DNA of 64,000 nucleotides from Euclidia mi (lineage: Eukaryota > Arthropoda > Insecta > Lepidoptera > Erebidae), in assembly GCA_944739405.2 (NCBI GenBank), contig OX123186.2:92297034-92361033 (forward strand). Reading direction: 5' to 3'. Below the pieces are notes generated by a model. It worked only from the letters and a program-made list of their open reading frames with translations. It was not told where the DNA came from and made no database searches. The translations under genes were made by a program, and so were the position numbers. Position 1 is the stretch's first letter. Every line of letters begins with the position of its first letter. Shown here piece after piece: positions 22,400 through 33,817 of the stretch.

Positions 22400-22590
22400 T
22401 GCCTATTTTTAGTACAACCAAAGCCGGTAACCCCGTTATTATAATAGGTCAGCACCGCTACAACGGCACCAGGACGAACAAGGGGCCTCAAGCACGCTGG
22501 GTCTGCAGCAGGATTTCGCTGGGATGTAGATCTACTATTATGACGATCAACAATACAATTATACAACATAGAAACGAACATAACCACTAA
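22400..22590 (+). CDS. mod(mdg4): FLYWCH terminal exon 13 (zone B)
   Basis: TTTTTTTGCTTGCAG ends at 22399. TG plus 62 residues follow to TAA. PIFSTTKAGNPVIIIGQHRYNG is at residues 1-22. NKGPQARW33-V-C35, Cys42-RST, INN and H60-N-H62 follow. It differs from exon 12 mainly in the linker between the cysteines (SRISLG against TWTPKG). That linker is where isoform-specific recognition would be expected to vary. AATAAA lies at 22730-22735. Confidence 0.9.
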
Positions 22591-24123
22591 AATAAGTTGT
22601 ATCTATATACATATTTATAACATAACTACCTCCCGTAGCCCCTACGGTTTCAACCGCGTTATTCTGTACACAGGTAATAACACCATCTACTGGTTCCTAT
22701 TGTAAATATAAGCTTGTAAGCCTAACTTGAATAAAATAGTTTTGTGTCATAATATTTACACATACATCTACAGAACAACTAAATTCATGATTGAGAGTGA
22801 AGCATTATGTCTATTAGTGTATATGAGTCATTCAATTTTAGCGAGCATAATATGTCAACCGTACTGTATTCCGTTGCGTGAATGAATTCTCGATATAAAA
22901 TATTATGCTAAACCAATTGAGAGACATTTGGCTTTTGATCTAACTGGCTTGGCTAAGTCACCAAGGCTAAAGGATTCATCCTTTGATTGAAACATGTGCC
23001 ACAGGTAATCGTTCTTGGTATGAGAATTTCTGAATGTTGTGAAAGCTCCTGAAACCTCCTTACATGCGCCTTGTGACTTTCTTACAAGTAGACATATTTA
23101 ACTTTATGCTATAATTTAGAATTATAAGACTTCTTCGCTGTTAATGTGTACATGTAAATATGTCTACCCAAACATACAATGAAGTACAGTATGTACCGGT
23201 GTTCGTATTTGGGTAATGTTGTATTTATAATAAGTGTGCAGAACAAACAAAATGAAACGGTCAAATTTTATCAATTTGGTTATTTCCAGGACTAATTGCC
23301 TATGTCAGGGGTTGGTTACGAGGCCAATCTGTACTTGCGTTGTATTCATAGGCAAGATTCAAATTTCAAGTAGCTTACATATGTGCCTTACGTAGAGACG
23401 TGTTCTTGATTTTTGTATTTGTTATTTAAATAAATTGTCTTCATTGCTCGTGATATAACATATTAAATTTGCCTTTTTAATATAAGTAAATCGAGATTTA
23501 AGTTCTAACCAAACCAACCATTAACCTACTCTAAGTACTTCCTTATATAAACTAATATCACCAAACGTTTATTGTCTGAAGATTGTTTGCTGTAATAAAT
23601 CATTTGATTTAAGACCAAATGCCATAATGACATTATACTTGGTAATATTTGGCCATGTTAAATTTGATCAAATAAAATTATGCGTACTAAAATCATTCGA
23701 AATATCGCAAAGGGTTGCTAAAATTTGTTTGGGTAATTAAATTTTGTCAAAATCTTTTCGGCAAAACGGCAGGATCCCCAATTTAAGAATATCTTTTGTA
23801 GTGCATTTTTGTATGACGCAGTAGTTTTACCAAAGAACATTGTGCTTGTTTTTGTAAATAGTGATCTTAAAATTTCTTGAACAGCCTATGTATTTACGCC
23901 AACTATGTATACTGAAAACAAATATTTTTCTATAAATGTTAGGTATCTATAAGTTGCTTCTTTGCAATAAATTATTGCTTATAATCCCAGTACAATACAT
24001 GCATGTCCACATATTTATTAGTATTTTAGAGGGTACCTATGTCAAAGCTTGATAATTAAGAGTGCTCTTAGTTATTTAATCGTGTACAAATATATAAGCC
24101 CTAAACTAACTATTTCTTTTTCT
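22591..24123. other. Exon-free spacer left of the MULE
   Basis: This stretch is AT-rich with no FLYWCH motif, RNA gene or clear repeat that I can recognise. It includes several palindromic AT-rich stretches typical of introns. Confidence 0.5.
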
Positions 24124-26242
24124 GAGGTATTCCACGAAGCACACCCAAACGAAGCACACCCAGACGAAGCACACCTAAAGTATTCCACTTTGCACACCCG
24201 TAGGTGGGCTTCAAATAAAAAAATTAAAATAATTAATTTCCTATTCCACGAAGCACACCTACGAATATCACTCGCATAGTGCGGAGACTAAGAAATAAAA
24301 ATGTCGATAGAAGAAAATATTTATTATTCAAAAGACGTGCCGTCCGTGCCGCTATATTGCGCTGTGGCGATCAACTAAGTTGAATTTGTGATTTTTCAAA
24401 AATGTATTCTCAACGCAAACGTAAGTGTTTTAAATATATTTTTTTTGCCAGGTATAAAAACATTTACAAAAAAGTAACGTTTGTGATGCAATTTGCAGGC
24501 GTTAGCCGCTAGCCGTCCTCCATATTTTAAATGATTATATGTAAGTATTTATTAATTACTTTACTAAATATAGATAAGTTTCTCACAAAGTTGTCTTAGA
24601 ATCCATCGTTAGTTAGACATTTTGTATTGTTTTAGCTATAAATAGGTATGTTTTGTGAGTGAGAAATGTTTTCCGTCGGATTGTCAAAATGGCGCAAATG
24701 TTTCGGTGCTTTAAATAAATGGTTCTTGTGAAGTGATATCGGTGACCTGTGCTAAATCAATGTATATAACCGTAGCGTTGTCTACCTGTGTCTATATTAG
24801 TGCAGTGATAAAGTGAATTTCGTGAATAATTTATGTGTATTGTGGCAAAATGTTTCACATGGTATAAGTAAAAACAAAGTGACCCGAATTTATCAATTTT
24901 TTCGACATGAAAAGGGTAATGTTAAGCTATTTTAATATAATTCTCATATAAAGTTACTTCTGAACTGTATACGGTTTAAAATTTACGTCATATAATTACA
25001 CTAATTGGTGATGATGTCCATATGATGTCCATCACTATGGGACTTCACTGACTGTTTAACATCAGGCAGCATGGAGTCAATTTGTTCGGCAGAAATAGAA
25101 AAAAAAAAAAAACTAAACGCGAGAAAATGAAAGTTATATAACCTAGGATCTAACAAACATTACATCCTCAAAATGGCTGAACACTACCGGAGAAAATGCA
25201 TTTTGGAGCGGATGCGAGGGGTTAAATGAGTGCCTAAACCATTTCTTCAAATTTACAGCATTTCCACGGTGAGGTTGGAAATATCGTTATACCTTTAGCA
25301 TTACATAACAAAAAAAATCGACCTCGAAAATATTATTTCAATTATTAAAAAAAACAATACCCTAAATGCAAGTCAATGTTTTCACAAGCGATTTTGAGGA
25401 AGCTGCCGTCAGGAGTGTTACAGCAGTATTTCCTAACGCACAGATAAAGGAATGCTATTTTCATTTTAAGAAAGCAATTAAAAAAATATCTGGGGATTTA
25501 GTTTTAGATAAGAATAGCATACATAGAAAACATGTTGCCTTATGTACGGTTTTGCCGAAAAAATTGCAGTTGCATTGCAGTAAAAATGGGTTATTCAAAT
25601 CATCAAAAACATGCTGAAATAAAAAATAATATAATCGAAAACACAATAAAAGATTATAAAAATGGGGTAATTTCAGTTGGACATTGTCTAGAGAAACTAA
25701 GATTCTGATTAATAATAATAATTTATTTAATTGATAAGTTTAGATACTTAATTGCCCATTTCTTCAAGATTATTTAAGAATCTTAAAGATTGTGATTTGT
25801 GATTTTAAACAGTCTGTGATTTTACATAAAACTGGAGTGTATTATTATTAGTTAAAAGGAAGCTATAAGAAAACATCAACATAGATCTCTATAGAAAACT
25901 ATATTTACAATGTGTTTGATATTTATCTGACTCTATTTATGACATCTGTGATTTTTAATAGTAAGATCACAAAAATTACAAATATTGTGTCACATTATTG
26001 TGATGAAACTGAATGATGTAAGAAATTTAAGTTAGTCTTTTAAATAAACAATAGTTTCTTCTATCGACATTTTTATTTCTTAGTCCCCGCACTATGCTAT
26101 ATTCGTAGGTGTGCTTCGTGGAATAGGAAATTATTTTTTTAATTTTTTTATTTGAAGCCCACCTGCGGGTGTGCAAAGTGGAATACTTTAGGTGTGCTTC
26201 GTCTGGGTGTGCTTCGTTTGGGTGTGCTTCGTGGAATACCTC
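24124..26242 (+). mobile_element. MULE (Mutator-like) deletion derivative with long inverted repeats
   Basis: The left terminal inverted repeat runs from 24124 to about 24316 and the right from about 26055 to 26242. Both carry GAGGTATTCCACGAAGCACA at the tip, then two further CGAAGCACACC repeats, GTGCAAAGTGGAATACTTTA or its complement, and GACTAAGAAATAAAAATGTCGA inside. The arms match at nearly every base. The host flanks CTTTTTCT and CTTTTTGA could be a diverged 8-base target duplication. The interior keeps only a transposase scrap (25366-25617), so the copy is non-autonomous. It widens the gap between exons 13 and 14 to 4.4 kb. Confidence 0.85.
25366..25617 (+). pseudogene. MULE transposase fragment
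   Basis: The frame reads TSDFEEAAVRSVTAVFPNAQ, then KECYFHFKKAIKK. This fits the MULE transposase core, where D-F-E is followed by an FP-x-A block and a C-x-FH motif ahead of the last catalytic acidic residue. Only about 35 residues match. The part before DFE, the C-terminal part and any N-terminal FLYWCH finger are missing. It cannot encode an active enzyme. It lies on the same strand as the host exons. Confidence 0.8.
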
Positions 26243-26998
26243 CTTTTTGAGGAGATTTTGTTTACTTACGTTTTAGAACAAGTATCTAAATAAAAATATT
26301 CTCTCCACGTTGCACGTGGTTTTACTTAGGAATATCTAAATGTTTCATATTGAAATCTAGAACCGAAGAAATAAGAATTAGGTACTTACAGTTGCTTTTT
26401 TATATTTGTAAGCTCTTGCTCTTATTTACATTAAGTAGGTCATTCTTAATTTTTTATCATTTGACTTCGATATTAATGATAGCTAAATATCCATTTATTC
26501 AGATTAAAATAGTTTTGCCTTTGATCTGAGAGCTTTATACGAGAAGCATATGGTTGATGTCTTGGTACTTTATTTGATCTTCATTTTAAATCCACGTTAT
26601 CTCGATAACATTGTACATTTTTAGTAATATTATAATTATTAATAATGTTCTCAAATGTGGATACAATATATCATTTGTAAATACCTTCTATTGGCGCTTT
26701 TATTACCGTATGTGCTAATTAAATGATTATATCTTATTTTTATTTTGTTTTAATTTAGGTCACTTGCCTTAATTTATCGTCGTAAAAGGCTATTCCAAAG
26801 AGTTCTAGAAAGTCATTTAACTAAAATATGGAACTCTCGCAATCGCCTACGTACTTAACAATTGAAAAAACATTTGTAGCTGTAATTTTTTTATTTTAAA
26901 TCTTTTCAACTTTATTTTCGAGACACTTGTTTATTACATTATTATTTTGTTTATTATTTATTACTTTACAGAACAAAATTAAATAATTATATTTCCAG

Positions 26999-27193
26999 AG
27001 CCCGTTTTCAGCACAACGAGCCACGGGCACCCTGTGATCATAATAGGTCCATACCGGTACAATCGTGCGCGTGTCACTAACAAAGGTCCTAAGACCCCAA
27101 TGGACCTGCACATGGATAAATAAAGGATGTCGGTCGACTATCATCACTTATGACGATATGATCATTAATCATAGAAGTGAACATAACCATTAA
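26999..27193 (+). pseudogene. mod(mdg4): FLYWCH exon 14 with a one-base frameshift (zone B)
   Basis: The acceptor ATATTTCCAG ends at 26998. AG plus PVFSTTSHGHPVIIIGPYRY reads cleanly through residue 20. At about 27096-27103 an extra base (ACCCCAATGG where ACCCGATGG is expected) shifts the frame and leads to TAA at about 27121. Past that point the old frame is intact: W-T-C, GCRST, YDD and EHNH to TAA at 27191. One indel in an otherwise perfect finger means either a very young pseudogene or an assembly error. Confidence 0.85.
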
Positions 27194-27279
27194 TGTGGAA
27201 CGAAGTAGTAGAACCTTCTCTGCTCAGTAGCTTGTATTTAATTTAATAGTAAAAAAGCTCATGCTTGCTCGCTTATATC

Positions 27280-27405
27280 GTAGTGGTTTAAGGTTACCTA
27301 ATCACAACGCTACCTGGTGTGTAGGTTTGATAACCACACAGAAAAACTTTTCATGTGATCCACAGCTACTTATTCTGAGTGTATATTGTGCTTCGTAAAA
27401 ATATT
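27280..27405 (+). repeat. Degraded SINE copy
   Basis: GTAGTGGTTTAAGGTTACC, GGTTTGATAACCACACAG and TTTTCATGTGATCCACAG match the family at 19897, with many changes. Confidence 0.5.
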
Positions 27406-27547
27406 AAAATCAAAGTGTACAGTATATTTTAGTTTGAAGACTGATTTTATTAAACCATAATTATTTATTGACGCAGTTTTTATTTTGTAATTTTTTGATT
27501 ATTAGTCTTGATAAATAACTTAGTCAGTTAATTTGAGATACACATAT

Positions 27548-27748
27548 CTTATACTAATATATAAAGCTGAAGAGTTTGTTTGTTTGGTTGAACGCGCTAA
27601 TCTCAGGAACTACTGGTCCGATTTGAAAAATTCTTTCAGTGTTAGATAGCCCATTTATCGAGGAAGGCTATAGGCTATATAACATCACGCTATGGGCGAC
27701 GGGAGCATAACGCGGGTGTAACCACGGGCATCGTCTAGTGTGTATATA
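27548..27748 (+). mobile_element. Helitron-like non-autonomous element
   Basis: It starts at about TCTTATACTAATATATAAAG, continues with (GTTT)n, CTCAGGAACTACTGGTCCGA and GGCTATAGGCTATATAA, and ends CGGGCATCGTCTAG before a T. A TC start and CTAG end with no target duplication fit a Helitron. The reverse complement relative is at 13150-13560. Confidence 0.5.
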
Positions 27749-28059
27749 TGTCTTGTTGGTGTAAACTTTGTAGGATCTAAATGTTTTAATTTATCAATTT
27801 AACGTTTAAGTTATTCAAACATGAACCCGTGGCAAAAAATCGTAAAATGTCTAAACAATAGTAGTAAAGGCTTGCAACACCAGCAAATAATACCTTTCCA
27901 GTAACAACACTCGTATTGTATTGGTTAACTGGTATTGTAAAAGTTCAAAAGATTACTCTGTATCTTTTGAACTTGCAAACGGTTGCTCCGGAGCGCGTTA
28001 AAATCGTTTGTTACTAGCTTTGGTTGTCAGTAACATTGTGACATTTTTATATTTCGGCA

Positions 28060-28550
28060 TAAGGGTGCTTGTACACGGTGCATGTAGCTTGAACATGTTG
28101 AGGCACTTGCGCGGGTTATATGCACCGTAAACATATTGTTTAAAAAATTGTGCCGGTCCAGCGACTCGAGCATGTACCAAAGCTACCCACCCGCGCAAGT
28201 AATTCGCGTGCTATGCGGCGCGCGCGGGTCACTCGCGCATGTTACTTGTTAAAATTACATTTTTAACATATGATTTTAAAAGAATTTTCGTTTGTCGAGA
28301 TATTTTGACGCGATTCAAGTCATAAAGCTACCGCGCGAATAGCATGCACATGTACCTAGCTCTTGACTACGAACAAATAACTTTTACACACAGCTTGCGC
28401 AAGTAGCCCGTGCCTTTACTTGCTCCAGTTATTTGCACCACGTACAAGTACAAGCGAGTAACTTAAACAAGTAGCTTGCGCATATTACTCACGCGTGTAA
28501 CCCGCACCTTTACTTGCCCCAGCTACATGCACCGTGTACAAGCACCCTAA
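28060..28550. mobile_element. PIF/Harbinger-like MITE
   Basis: Perfect 27-base terminal inverted repeats begin GGGTGCTTGTACACGGTGCA at 28063 and end with the complement at 28547. TAA duplications flank both sides (28060-28062 and 28548-28550). A three-base TAA target and G-rich ends fit the Harbinger superfamily. The 485-bp interior has many CGCGC- and TTGCGC-rich repeats and no transposase. A minus-strand frame inside (27998-28198) is not a gene. Confidence 0.85.
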
Positions 28551-28903
28551 ATATATTAAGATAATTGGTTATCTTAATCGATTTAATTAATATGTTATTA
28601 AAATCTATGTTCATAATATGGTGGTTCTATGTTTTGTAAATAAATTCATGGTCTCAGTTGCAAGTTTTACATTATCTTTTGGGATATACAGCGTGTCTCT
28701 ACATAATTATCAGTACATTAATGTATGGATCCTAAATATCGGATACTCGCAATAAAGACACGCGGCAAACGAACGATAACGTATAAGTCATATTAATGAG
28801 CATGCTAGGTAAAAATATTTGCTTTGTGGTGTTCAGAAATGAACGTTACCATTATTTACTTTTTGCAACATATTTTCTAAAATATATTTATTTAAATTTT
28901 CAG

Positions 28904-29115
28904 ACTACATGTTTGATTACGTGTTTAGTACTACAAGGCTCGGTAACCCAGTTATAACGGTAGGTCCATATCGGTACAACCGGGCTCGTATTGGTGTCAC
29001 TAACAGCCCAAAAGCCCGATGGGTCTGTACCAAGTCTGCTGTAGGATGTCGATCAACTATTATTACAATCAACAATGAGATATATGCACATAGAAAGGAA
29101 CATAATCACCAATAA
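28904..29115 (+). CDS. mod(mdg4): FLYWCH terminal exon 15 (zone B)
   Basis: TTTAAATTTTCAG ends at 28903. AC plus 69 residues follow, longer than most because of an N-terminal lead YMFDY before V-F-STTRLGNPVITVG (residues 6-20) and a longer loop ARIGVTNSPKA. R38-W39-V-C41, Cys48-RST, INN and H66-N-H68-Q follow. The stop codon overlaps the poly(A) hexamer AATAAA at 29111-29116, so this isoform would have an almost non-existent 3' UTR if that signal is used. Confidence 0.88.
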
Positions 29116-29583
29116 AATAGTATATAAAAATAGTTATTTTAGTTTATGAAATTATTTATATTATGTGTGTATATGTTATACGTGTCTCGTTATGTTTCAA
29201 GTTATAGTCTTTGTAGGTAATGACCGCGTTTTAATTATTAAGATAATGATGTTTTTAGTTTCACAATAAAAAATAAGCAAACCAAACTGCTCGTTTGAAT
29301 TGAAACAGAACTTCAACAGTTCGTTTTCGCTCTTGCTAGGCGACAATTTAGATCGGAGGTATCAGCTGATAGATTACCCTATTAGGAAATTATCTCAGGA
29401 ACACGTCGGAGAATTCATATCTTTGGCATGCTTTTGAGGTTAGCGAGGATACATTGTACATTTGTAGGTGTTTTATGTTTTGTTTTCTTAAAGCAAGTAA
29501 CATATATTTTGTAAGACACCATTCCTGAAATATCTCAATTATATTCTATATGAGTTCGTGATAAATTTTTGTTCCTTTTTCAG

Positions 29584-29774
29584 AGCCCAGCTTCAGTACA
29601 ACCAAAGCTGGGAATCCCGTTATTATAGTTGGGCCCTATAGATACAACCGTGCTGGTAATGCCAAGGGGCCTAAAGTTCGATGGGTGTGCACGAGATATT
29701 CGACCGGGTGTAGATCCACCATTATAACAGTTGATAGTGTGATACTTCATCATAGAGCTGAGCATAATCATTGA
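29584..29774 (+). CDS. mod(mdg4): FLYWCH terminal exon 16 (zone B)
   Basis: GTTCCTTTTTCAG ends at 29583. AG plus 62 residues follow to TGA. PSFSTTKAGNPVIIVGPYRYNRAG is at residues 1-24. AKGPKVRW33-V-C35, Cys42-RST, V-D-S, HHRAE and H60-N-H62 follow. AATAAA lies at 29821-29826, 47 bases after the stop. It is only 470 bases behind exon 15, the shortest spacing in this zone. That closeness leaves little room for its own promoter upstream. Confidence 0.9.
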
Positions 29775-29894
29775 TGGAGAAGAATAATAAGTTGTCGGTC
29801 TTTGGAATAATATAGTATCCAATAAATATTGGTACACATTTAATAGCTTACTCTGAAATTGTGAAATCTTAATGCTGTTGTTTTGGACCATCAA

Positions 29895-30085
29895 AACCCA
29901 AATTAAATGAATAATTTAACATTCGTTAAAAGAATAAATGAAAATGCCAATTCTATCAAGCTTGGTTAGAAAATGACAGATCTTTTTGAAAATGGCTGTT
30001 TCCGACGTTGAAAGCTAAAATTAAATGAATAGTTTAACATTACATAGTTTAAGGCATGAATGCAAAAATACCGATTCTGACACGG
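29895..30085 (+). repeat. Imperfect tandem pair, about 115-bp period
   Basis: AAATTAAATGAATAATTTAACATT near 29899 recurs at about 30017 as a near copy, each followed by a GCATGAATG- or AATAAATGAAAATGCC-type segment and ATTCTATC or ATTCTGAC. Its origin is unknown. Confidence 0.55.
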
Positions 30086-30495
30086 TTGCTTTTAATTTGT
30101 GATGTTGACAAGGTAGCAGTTCAAATGTTGTATGAAAAGCCGCCTGGAATCGTCAGTCTTAAAATTTTGTATGAATGTATTATAATAGTATGTATTTGAT
30201 GTGTGTGGGACTTGCTGACTAATTATGTATTTTAATTAAATTTAGTTTAGGACTTAAGTATTCGGTTTTAAAATAAAGGCCGAAATATAAAAAGAACCGC
30301 TATTTTTCATAAATTATTATAAATAACTATACCGTTTTCGATTATTTTGTGCTTAATTAAGCCATTTAGTCAAAATAATTACACAAAGGAAACAGTAAGT
30401 ATATAAAATTGCATTTATCAAGATCGAATTTAAAACGTGGCGTTAATTAGGTGCTACGGTTATTGCGTTTGTACATAATTTAGTTTTGTTTTAAG

Positions 30496-30689
30496 ATCCA
30501 GTTTTCGGTACGACGAGAAAGGGCAACCCGGTGATCAATTTCGGCCCGTACCGATGCAATCGTGCTAGTAACAGTACGAATCATCAAACGCGGTGGACTT
30601 GCGTCAAGTTTCCTGGAGGGTGTCGATCAACTATCTATACTATTGACAATGTCATCATACATCATAAAAAGGAGCACAACCACTCATAA
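30496..30689 (+). CDS. mod(mdg4): FLYWCH terminal exon 17 (zone B)
   Basis: The acceptor is GTTTTGTTTTAAG ending at 30495, an AAG rather than the CAG used by most copies. AT plus 63 residues follow to TAA. PVFGTTRKGNPVINFGPYRCNRA is at residues 1-23. The aromatic of the RYN motif is Cys20 here, adding a third cysteine near the zinc site. NHQTRW33-T-C35, Cys42-RST, TIDN and H60-N-H62-S are standard. The weaker acceptor suggests lower inclusion, which I infer only from the sequence. Confidence 0.87.
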
Positions 30690-31383
30690 AACGTCGATCA
30701 AGTCTTAATAGAACAATTTATAATTACCTACTCACAGCTTTACAAACTATACGTCGAGTTGCTGACGCTATTGTTTTCAGTATTATTTTAGCTTTGTATG
30801 GCTCATTAATTTGTTAGAATTGAGATTGATCGTATGGTTAGACAAGCATTGTGCTCTCAGGCAAATGGGTTTTGTTTTCTGTCACCGTCTGTCCTGTTTC
30901 ATAAGACAGATGCAAAATGTACTCATTTTACACTTTAATGTATTAGGATTAAAAAAAAATGTACTAGAAAATAAGATGCAGTATTTAAATAAAATTTATT
31001 TCAATCAAAATTAGCCTTTTTTAATGGTTTGGTTTTAATGCTTACGACATTACATTAAAGATAATGGAAATGTATGAGAGACTAACGGGGTTAATCATGA
31101 AATCCACACTTGTAACCTTTGACTTTTGGAAGTAATGTTCATATTCAATTGTTGCTTGATAACGGTGAAGGAAATCTTTATGCGGTAACCGACGTTATAT
31201 TCTCGAAAGATGAGTGGAGTTTGCCAACCCACACTTGACCAGTATAGTGGACTATGGACTAATCCTTCTCAAAGTGCGAGTAAGAAGAGGCCTCTGTATA
31301 GTAGAAACTAGATAGTAGGATTCTAAAGAGCCAAATTTTCTTTAAGACTACTTGTTTCAATATTATTTATTTTGTTTCCGTAG

Positions 31384-31577
31384 CCCCTGTCTTCGGCGAG
31401 AGTCGCTTCGGTAACGCTGTCATAGAGCTTGGTCCTTATCGCTTCTCTCGCACACATGTGTACGGCTGCGGGCGTCGTAGAAGATGGGCGTGCTCTAAAG
31501 TCAACAATGGCTGCCGAGCCGCCATTATAACCGTCGATAACGTCATTGTCAAAACAACCAATGAACATCAGCATTAG
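31384..31577 (+). CDS. mod(mdg4): FLYWCH terminal exon 18 (zone B, divergent)
   Basis: TTTTGTTTCCGTAG ends at 31383, a TAG acceptor. CC plus 63 residues follow to TAG. PVFGESRFGNAVIELGPYRFSRT is at residues 1-23. An Arg-rich run G-RRRR precedes W34-A-C36. Cys43-RAA, TVDN and H61-Q-H63 follow. Ala11 replaces the nearly universal Pro of GNP, and Gln replaces Asn between the zinc histidines. The RFGN and CRA features already point towards zones C and D, so it may be an older branch. Confidence 0.87.
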
Positions 31578-33194
31578 TTCTTGTTCTATTTTTAAATTGC
31601 ATGGTTATCTTTATTTAAGATTTTTGTTTATTGATTTATTGTTTGACTTGGTGTGTGTATGAGCTCGAGATAATAGCTTTGTGGGTTTTTCATATTTTCA
31701 AACACAATTTCCCATTTGTTTTTACTTAAGATACGTTATGAAAGGAACCTATGTTCCTAGATTCAGGATTAGTAAAACACAGGCTTGGCTTTGATGTGGC
31801 ATGTGTCAGTAAAGACGAGGCTTTTAGATATAAATATAGATAACAGTGTAGTGTTTCTTGATTTCTGATTTCACTGCAGAGCTTTTAGGTCATACTTATT
31901 TCTTAATTCAATATGCATTATACATTTAGTGATAATAGATAGTTAACAAGTAGAGGCTCGTATTAAGCAGAAAACATTTTATTTTTGTTTCAATTGTAAT
32001 TGCTTTTTATTTTTTTTAATTTGTATTAATGTGCCTTATAAAATGTGAATATATTTGAACTGTTATAGTACATTTTGAATAGTTAGGAGTTATTACAGGG
32101 ATTGGAACTTTAGTTTCAAATGTGTCTTTTACTTCCATCATCTGTGGATTGAAAATGACAGGACTATACAACGGTTCCTATTAGTTGTAAAATACTTATT
32201 TTATTATAAATTTTGTTTTATTTTTAGGGATTCCTCGATTTCATGTTAGGTTCCTGTTCTGTAAAATAAGCAGATAGTTGCTAGGCTATTTACGGTATGA
32301 TATAGCCATTCGAAATAGTAAAAGAATATATATTATATTTATTTGCGTGCTTTGTTTAGTCAGCCCAGCAGCGTGGTCGACGTGGCTCCGTTATCAGTAG
32401 AGATAGCAAAGGTCATTGGGCATATTTGACCCGCTTTGCGAACAGTGGCGGACATTAACCAAAATAGTTTTAAACAAAGGGGAATAATATGACCTTTCAT
32501 TGCATATAATTATTTCTTTAAAAATCGTCGCAGAAAAATGTACAGGATCCTTTAAAAAAGAAAACAAACAGTATCAAAGGTTTTTATTTCATCTTATAAA
32601 GGCATAAAAATAATATCGAAATGAGCTAATGTTTAGAGATATGTTATACGCTGTCTCTTTCGCACATTGAACGGCTTTTTTTCGCAGACTAAATAGCTGT
32701 ACCCATATCGCTAGCATTGTTTATTATATGTCTTAGGCCATACACCAGGAAGCAACACACGTATCCGCTGCCCTTTTTAAATGATCTTATGATTGCTTTG
32801 GATCAAATTGCATATAAATATTTTAATGATTTAGCATTTAATTTCTCTTAACTATATCAATTAATTAGCGGACGACCGTGACTTCGTCGGCCTCATTCAG
32901 TGATCCCGCGGGAATATCGGGATAACAAGTAGAAATATTATATTGCTCATGGATGTAGCTATCACACACAGAAATATTTTTCAAATAGGATCAGTAGTTT
33001 CAGAGATAAAGAGATATATATATATATACATAACAATTGAATTTTTTCAGATTCCCGTAGCTCACATTGATGCGACTAATGCCATAGTAAATGAGAGCCA
33101 TAGAGGAATACAATCTGCTATATTTTGTTTGTGTCCACCATGGGTATGGTTTCCATACAAGGTGCCCAATTACCTTTCTGATCCTTTTTGTTTC

Positions 33195-33400
33195 CTTGTG
33201 AATATAATATGTCCAATTTTGGTTTCGGATTGCCCTGAAACAATAATTGGGGCCGGCGGCTTTACGTACCTTCCGAACATAAATGGCCTCTCCTTCCGAA
33301 GAACTATGTAAATGTCATACAATCGGTACAATTATTTAAAGGAAACCGGTCTCAATGTCCTATTTTTAAGTGCTATCCATGATACTGAGAAGGTCCTAGA
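33195..33400 (+). pseudogene. Possible decayed FLYWCH-like relic
   Basis: One frame gives ETIIGAGGFTYLPNINGL, which resembles the P-V-I-x-x-GGFRY core. It then stops exactly where W-x-C is expected (ACTATGTAAATGTCAT). A second cysteine can be read in another frame about 17 codons on (GNRSQCPIF). No H-x-H and no acceptor in the array phase are found. It could be a MULE-borne finger or an ancient array exon, or simply chance. Confidence 0.25.
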
Positions 33401-33577
33401 TTTTTTTGAAGTTTATAGTAAAATATTGTTTTTTTGCTAGATTATTTACAAGATTATGCATTAAAACATTAAACTACGAATAAAATAATATAGTTTACCA
33501 AGACATTATTTTAATTAATTGGGAACATTTACGTGTTAAACTAAATTATTTATATTATGTTTTGTTGCGCAGGGATA

Positions 33578-33817
33578 ATGGCGAAGTTAACAGGTAAACA
33601 GACTAAAGAAGAAATATTAGCAAAGAAGCGAATAGCTGAATAAATAAGATACGAAAAAATTAACAACGACCCTCAGAGACTAGAGGTCTATAAAGAAAAA
33701 AGAAGAGAAAGGTATTTAACAATGAGGGAATCAGGCAAAAATAAACTAGTATCTGAAATGTCAGCTCTTGAAAAAAATCTAGCTCGCAAAAAAGGAATAC
33801 TCAAACAATTTCTATAA
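33578..33817 (+). pseudogene. Transposon-type basic coiled-coil fragment
   Basis: An ATG at 33578 opens a frame of 80 codons with one TAA at 33641-33643. The product is highly charged, for example VYKEKRRERYLTMRESGKNK. The pattern resembles the fragment at 21772-22040 and looks like part of a repeated transposon protein of unknown family. No function is assigned. Confidence 0.4.
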
